This document shows positions 58,601-64,000 of a DNA stretch of 64,000 bases, piece after piece. The notes beneath the pieces were generated by a model, which had not been told where the DNA came from, did not search any database, and worked only from the letters and a program-made list of their open reading frames with translations. The stretch is from Adenanthera pavonina. Taxonomy: Eukaryota > Streptophyta > Magnoliopsida > Fabales > Fabaceae. The position numbers were made by a program, and so were the translations under genes. The stretch covers positions 31,096,001-31,160,000 of the forward strand of contig JAIVEN010000016.1 of the NCBI GenBank assembly GCA_026686845.1, given 5' to 3'. How positions within the stretch are numbered: position 1 is the stretch's first letter; each line of letters opens with the position of its first letter.

Positions 58601-61600
58601 TCAAAAGGGCTTAAGTTTCGTTCCCCTTGATGTGTTAATAATTTGTTTCTTCCCTAGGGGTTTTGTTAAAGGTTTGCTAAATTTACTTCTGACCTTACAA
58701 ATTCAATTGAGATTACTTGATCTTTTAGCAGCTGCCTTATAGTATTATATCTTAACCGATTATATATACTTTTGCCATTAAATGTCTTATTTTTAGCCGT
58801 AGCTATCACTAATTGGCTGTCACAATGTAAAGACATTGATGGTGTTAGTTTTTCTCCTAATGGAATATTTGTTAAGAAGTTTTTCAACCACTCAGCATTA
58901 GTACTAGCTAGTTCCATAACAATAAACTCTGTATCTCTTGAGGATTTTGTAATGATACTTTGTTTCGCTGGTCTCCAGGATATTACACTACTACTAGGAG
59001 TGAATATATAGCCACTAGTGGATTTAATCTCATCTAAATCTGATATCCAATTAGCATCAATGTATCTTTCTAATACAATAGGAAATCCACTATAAAATAT
59101 ACTATAGTTTATGGTACCTCTTAAATATCTCATCAATCTAACCAGAGCTATCCAATGCTTTTTGCCTAGATAGTGGGTATATCTACTCAATCTACATACA
59201 ACATAGGCCTAGTAAAATTCATTAAATGTAATATTTAGATTGAGACACTGGATCACCTTTTTGTTTTGTTAACTTTATGCTAGCATCATAAAGAGTGCTT
59301 AATAGAGTATCATCAAAATGTTCAAACTTTTTAAGAAAATTTTCAACATAATGTTCTTGTAAAAGTAAAATACCATTTTCATTCCTTACAATTTTAACAC
59401 CCAATATTACTTCCGCTTCACCCATATTTTTTATATCAAAATTTGAAGTAAGAAAATGTTTAGTTTCAATCACAACATTTATGCTAGTACCTAAAATAAG
59501 TATATCATCCACATATAGACAAATAATTACACAATCACCATTTATAAGTTTTGTATAAACATACATTTCCACTTTAATAGTAGAAAAACCATCACTTGTC
59601 AAAACTTGATCTAATTTTTCATGCCATTGTTTCGATGCTTGTTTTAAGCCATATAAAGATTTAACAAGTTTACAAAATTTATTTTCTTGCCCAGGAATAA
59701 CACACCTTTTAGGTTGTATCATATAAATTTCTTCTTCTAAATCACCATTTAAAAAAGCTATTTCAACATACATTTGATAGATAAAAAGCTTGTAAATAGA
59801 AGCTAAAGCAATCAAAATTCTAACAAAAGAAATTCTTATCACAGGAAAAAAAGTATCAAAATAATCAACATTTTGTTTTTGTGTAAATCTTTTGGCCACT
59901 AATATTACTTTATATTTATCAATAGACCCATTAGAAAAATATTTCTTCTTAAAAACCCATTTACATCCTATAGGTTTTGCTCTTGTAGTAAGTCTACTAA
60001 TTTCCAAGTCTTGTTTTGATTAAGAGAATCAACTTTAGCTTTAATTGTTTCTTTCCAAAAATGAGCATAAGAAGAAGAAATAACTTTATAAAAATTTAAT
60101 GGTTCATCTTGTACCAAATAAGTATAAAAATTATCTCCAAAAGAAGTTTCCTTCTTTTGTCTCTTACTACTCCTTAAATTTTCAACCAAATTTTCGTTTG
60201 CATTTTGTCCAGAAGAAGAAGAAAAACTTTCCACTTATTGAGGAATATCTCAAATTTTCAAAAGAAAAATATGTTCAAAAAACTCTGCATCTTTAGTTTC
60301 TTTAATTGTGTTAGGATGAAGCACATCACTTTTCAAAACCAAAATTTTCTAAGTTGCACTTTTTTCAACATATCCAATAAACATGCCATCTAAAGTTTTA
60401 AAACTAATTTTTATCTTTTTAGAATTAGGAAGCATAACCTTTGCAAGACATCCCCATACTTTCAAATAATTTAACTTTGGTATATATCATTTCCATAATT
60501 CATATGGTGTTTTACTTATTTTCTTATAAAGTATTCTATTTTGCAGAAAATATGCAGGCAATAAAGCTTCACCTCAAAAGTTATCTAGTGCGGAAGAACT
60601 TACAAGTATAGCATTCTTCATTTCTTTTAAAGTCATGTTTTTCCTTTCTGCTACTCCATTAGATTCAGGTTAATATGGAGAAGTTGTTTCATGAATAATT
60701 CCTTCTTTTTCACAAATATAATTAAATAAAATATATTTTTCTCCTCTATCTGATCTAACTTTTTTAATCTTTTTATTTAGTTGGTTTTCTACTTCTGCTT
60801 TATAAAAAATAAATTTTTCAAATGCTTCATCTTTATTTCTCAATAAATATATTTTAGTAAACCTTGTAAAATCATTTATAAAAGTTACATAATATTTTTT
60901 ACCATCTCTAGTCATTGTTTGTTTTAAATCATCCAAATCAGTATGAATTAAAACAAGTGATTTAGTTTTTCTTTGTGTAGAAAAATGAGATTTTTTTATT
61001 TAACTTGGCTTCTGCACACACTTTACACTTATTTAAATAATCACTTTTAATTCTAGAAATTAAACCAAGTAGTTGTATTTTCTTTATATAAGTTCTATTA
61101 ATATGTCCTAATCTAGCATGCCAAATATAAAAAGAATCAATCATGAAAACAGGCAAGTAAGCATAAGATAATGCATTTTATTCATTTCAACAACATTGAG
61201 TACAAACAATCCTTGATTATAATAACCTTTTCCCACAAAAATATTATTCTTTGTCATCATAATCTTGTTAGATTCAAATGACACTTGAACTCTAGTCTTT
61301 CCTAATAGAGCCACATAAATTAAATTTTCTCTAACATCAGGCACATGAAGAACATCATTGAGAGCCAAGGTCTTTTTAAATGTGAGCTTAAGGCCATCTC
61401 CTTGCCTTTTGCTACTCGAATCTCCTTCTAGTTGGTGTCTTTGATGATAATCTAAGTGATGAGTTCAAACAATAATAGTTGTTACTACTTGTGTTTGAGT
61501 TCTTATTTGTAATCTTTCTATGAATTTGGTAGTTTCTCAATTAGGATCCCAACTACAAATTCATTTGGAAGGTTGATTTTTTCAACACAAAACTCCTCAA

Positions 61601-61973
61601 GTAGCTTGTGATATTCATTAATCTGTAGTTTGATATCTTTGTCTTCTGACATTTCCCACCTATAATAGTTTCCAACAACAAATTTTCACTTCCCAGCATT
61701 CTCAGCAATATATTTTATTACTAGTGACTCCTAAATCTTATTGGCCTCCTTGTAGGCACAATAGACATCAAATAGATCATTAGACAGTGTACTAACTATT
61801 GTGTCTACATACCATGCTCACATACTCCCATGCATTTTTCCAATTCTGGTCAGCATTTGTAGAAGGTTAGGATTGTGTTAGTGCCATTGCAACTCCATGC
61901 ATATCTAGAATAGTGAAAATCACTCCTGCCATCTCTTGAAAATTTCTTAATCAAAAACTTCAATTTTTGACAT
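58601..61973 (-). pseudogene. Gag-pol of the Ty1/copia element, inactivated
   Basis: Order on the minus strand: gag from ATG at 61973 (MSKIEVFD, EIFKRWQE, then in shifted frames DMHGVAMALTQ and YRWEMSEDKDIKLQINEYH); end of protease (VLHVPDVRENLIYV, 61368 on); GAG-pre-integrase zinc region (WHARLGHIN...CKVCAEAK, about 61130-61000); integrase core (KKYYVTFINDFTRF, RSDRGEKY, 60936-60670), then a stop in the codon before PESNGVAERK; linker; RT (60007-59222: KPIGCKWVFKKKYFSNGSID, LYGLKQASKQW, LYVDDILIL with YVDD at 59515-59504); RNase H (59190-58666: RYLRGTINYSIFYSG, KSTSGYIFT, SLHCDSQLVIATAKN) and the C-terminal TKPLGKKQ, ending at 58601. RT and RNase H are open for long stretches, but the whole has several stops and frameshifts. 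The zinc knuckle of gag is not visible. Confidence 0.9.
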
Positions 61974-62147
61974 ATCCAAGAATGGTTTGGGCAACAACAC
62001 AGTAGGCACTATAGTTGGAATGAAAGCAATAGCATCGACCTTACCAATACTAGTAGCACCAACAAAACCACGTGAACCACTAGTAGCAACATTGACAACA
62101 TCGGAACCAACAACAGTAAGAATCTATGCCTCCATAACTCTTAAGAT

Positions 62148-62866
62148 TGTTATTAATCGTTGGATGCAATAATCAAACACGTTAGTGTAAATTGATTCGA
62201 GTTTTGCCCAAGAACACTATTCTTAAGAGTTATTTCGGCATAGGTCAACAACTTGCTAGGATTAAATAGACCCCTCCTGCAGAAGCAAGGAAACAAAAAC
62301 AGCAGAAACAAAGGAAGAAGAAGGATAAGAACTTAGAGAGACAAAGAGGAGAAGAGATGCCCCAAAACTCAAGGGACTTGTTATATCTGAAACAAAAGTG
62401 GAGCTCTGTATTTATAGGCTCTGAAAACACATAAACATTGGGCACATACTAAAACACTATAAAAAAGGATTCAATTGTTGATTTTGAACGTTAGGATTGA
62501 AGATGATTAAGGAAAACGTTTCAAAACATTGGGTTACAATTTTTGAAATGAGGTATCTGTTTATAAACATTGGAATTAAGTCTGATTAATTAGAAGATTA
62601 CAACAGCTAATTAAAAGGCATCGAAAGACTCCAACATTTACTCCAAATCTAAAATTGTTAAAAGGAAAGATTTCTGGTAAGCAATTTTATACAAATTATT
62701 TTGTATTTGAGCAAATAATCTTAGTAAAATGTGCCTAGTACTACATCCCTCATCTTGGCCCATTTACTTGCCCAATATCACATCTTAGTATACATGCACT
62801 AAGACTTCCTTTCTCTTGAGCAATGAAGGACTTTTCTTTTGGCACACACTCACACAAACTACAACA
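62148..62866 (-). repeat. 5' LTR of the copia element
   Basis: 719 bp, uninterrupted. The plus strand is TGTTATTAATCG...CTACAACA, with a TATA-like TATTTATAGG at about 62408-62417 (plus). It is aligned with both halves of the 3' LTR. Confidence 0.85.
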
Positions 62867-63700
62867 TAAACATCATTAAATACTTGATCAACCCACTGAT
62901 TTCATGGTATAATGTGTATAGCTCTCATGAAACCTTAGAAGCCCTTAAAACTCAAATTGTTTTATCTTAACTTGAATCATGAAACTTATACTTGTCTTTA
63001 AGTTTTCTCAACATGGGGAACCTTTTTTGGGGTCAAATTAATGAAATTCCCACTCTAAGAATCACTTTTGGTCTAGCTGAAAATTAGTCATAAAGGAGGA
63101 AAAATGAGTTCTCAAAACTTGCTCAAATTATACCAAACTTGCTTTCTCTCACAAATACTCATGCTTTCCTACCATTTTTATGGCTTAAAAACATCATTCG
63201 TCCCATAAACAAGCTTTAGCTGAATCTAAATAGTGGGTGGAGAAGAGAAAATTGCAAGGAAACCAACCCAAATCACTAAGAAATTATGCTAGAACACTTG
63301 AGAATCACAAGAGAATCACTTACTAATTTTCTTGGATTTTCTCTTCTATATTCTTCCTCCTTGCTTCCTCATGTGTTCTCTCTTCCTTTGGTTGTCCAGA
63401 ACTGATTTCTTTGCTTTCTCATGAGTGAAGGTCAGCCAAATGGTGATGGAGTATATGTAGGAAGCTTGACCATGGTTAAATGCTTGAGTTAGGTTACTTT
63501 TGCTACCTTGAGTTAATTAACATGAGTTAATAAAAAACTTAGCTATTAAGTCTCCAAATTTAAGCACATGGGGTTGAAATGTGGCATTCTTAAGGGGGAA
63601 GTTATCTCCAAAATACTGCATATTTTTCCTTGTCCAGTAACACCTTTTATTGGTTGCTTTACACCTGAACTAGTAAAGTTACCTTTTGCGGTGTTAAATC

Positions 63701-64000
63701 ACTTTTATGAGTACATGATTAAAATAAACTTGTATATGTGATTATTTTATTATCTATTCTCCTAAAAGCTCTTTTTGTGATGTCCAACTACTTTTCTTTC
63801 TACCTTTTTGCTTCTTCAAGAGTTCAAAATACCTTTTTTTAATATAAAGTTACTTTTTAACCTTCGACACTGATTATTTTTTCATTCTTAATCAGTTAAC
63901 TTTAGTGCTATATATCATTGGGTTTTTTTCTTCATGAGTTTCATTTTGACATTAATTTTGCATATCTATAAAATTATTCTTTCAGATCATTAACTATAAT
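63701..64000. other. Right end of the window, no feature recognised
   Basis: AT-rich, no open frame or repeat recognised. Confidence 0.4.

Larger units (their letters stand above)
54774..62866 (-). mobile_element. Full-span Ty1/copia element with decayed gag-pol
   Basis: TSD TAAAC at 54769-54773 and 62867-62871. The 3' LTR (54774-58051) contains the insertion 55183-57676; the 5' LTR is 62148-62866 (719 bp). Both begin TGTT[GA]TTRATCGTTGG and end CTACAACA on the plus strand. A polypurine tract (minus ATTGGGGGAT, at 58061-58052) precedes the 3' LTR. The PBS region at about 62133-62147 (CTCTTAAGATTG) is a decayed form of GCTCTGATACCA. The internal 4.1 kb codes for gag-pol in the usual copia order, gag-integrase-RT-RNase H. 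Confidence 0.9.
50101..63700 (-). mobile_element. Old minus-strand long LTR that hosts the nested copia insertions
   Basis: After the inserts 51254-54598 and 54774-62866 are set aside, the pieces 50101-51253, 54604-54773 and 62872-63700 read as one long LTR of the TGTAACA type on the minus strand. Bases 50430-50740 match 39990-40300; 51071-51089 is the family hairpin in minus orientation; and at about 63340-63460 there is a TATA-like ATATACTCC followed by a purine-rich leader, as in the solo LTRs at 9900 and 45821. The right end near 63697 (GCGGTGTTAAATC) is weak. No pol was found. Confidence 0.45.

Overview
The window is AT-rich nuclear DNA of a flowering plant, most likely a eudicot. The evidence is split genes with GT-AG introns, a cytosolic ribosomal protein gene with typical plant promoter motifs, and layer upon layer of LTR retrotransposons primed by initiator tRNA-Met. 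The species cannot be fixed from the sequence.

Only three host genes are supported. (1) At the left edge, on the minus strand, are the first two exons (727-1210) of a divergent PP2C-like protein; the rest lies outside the window. (2) At 18852-21784, minus strand, is a complete five-exon gene for 60S ribosomal protein L14 (eL14, 133 aa), with a telo-box and a site II motif in its promoter. (3) At 24535-27052, minus strand, is a decayed DIVARICATA-type MYB gene with stop codons and frameshifts. It ends in an array of 60-bp (20-residue) repeats.

Nearly everything else is transposable element, and much of it can be dissected to base resolution from target-site duplications (TSDs). 4326-14973 is a three-level nest: a gag-only Ty3/gypsy element, with a SIRE-like copia solo LTR in its 5' LTR, and a 3.5-kb TGTAA...TTACA-type solo LTR inside that. 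15-18 kb holds intergenic DNA and two short MITEs. 28691-36016 is a gag-only SIRE-like copia element with TSD AATTT. 36-51 kb is a patchwork of LTR pieces of one superfamily (termini TGTAACA...TGTTACA, Del/Tekay-like by size and ends), a SIRE-like RT/RNase H fragment split by a gypsy solo LTR, and a 70-bp minisatellite split by another solo LTR.

51249-54603 is a copia solo LTR inserted in reverse orientation into another solo LTR of its own family. 54769-62871 is a full-span Ty1/copia element with decayed gag-pol; its 3' LTR carries a collapsed SIRE-like element. These last two insertions appear to sit inside one old minus-strand LTR spanning about 50.1-63.7 kb.

No RNA genes, CRISPR arrays, bacterial features or clearly new biochemical system were found. 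The items most worth following up are the short hairpin whose stem sequence changes while pairing is kept in three LTRs, the gypsy LTR that encodes the polyprotein C-terminus, the unidentified second ORF of that gypsy element, the LTR-in-LTR inverted structure, and the repeat-tailed MYB gene.
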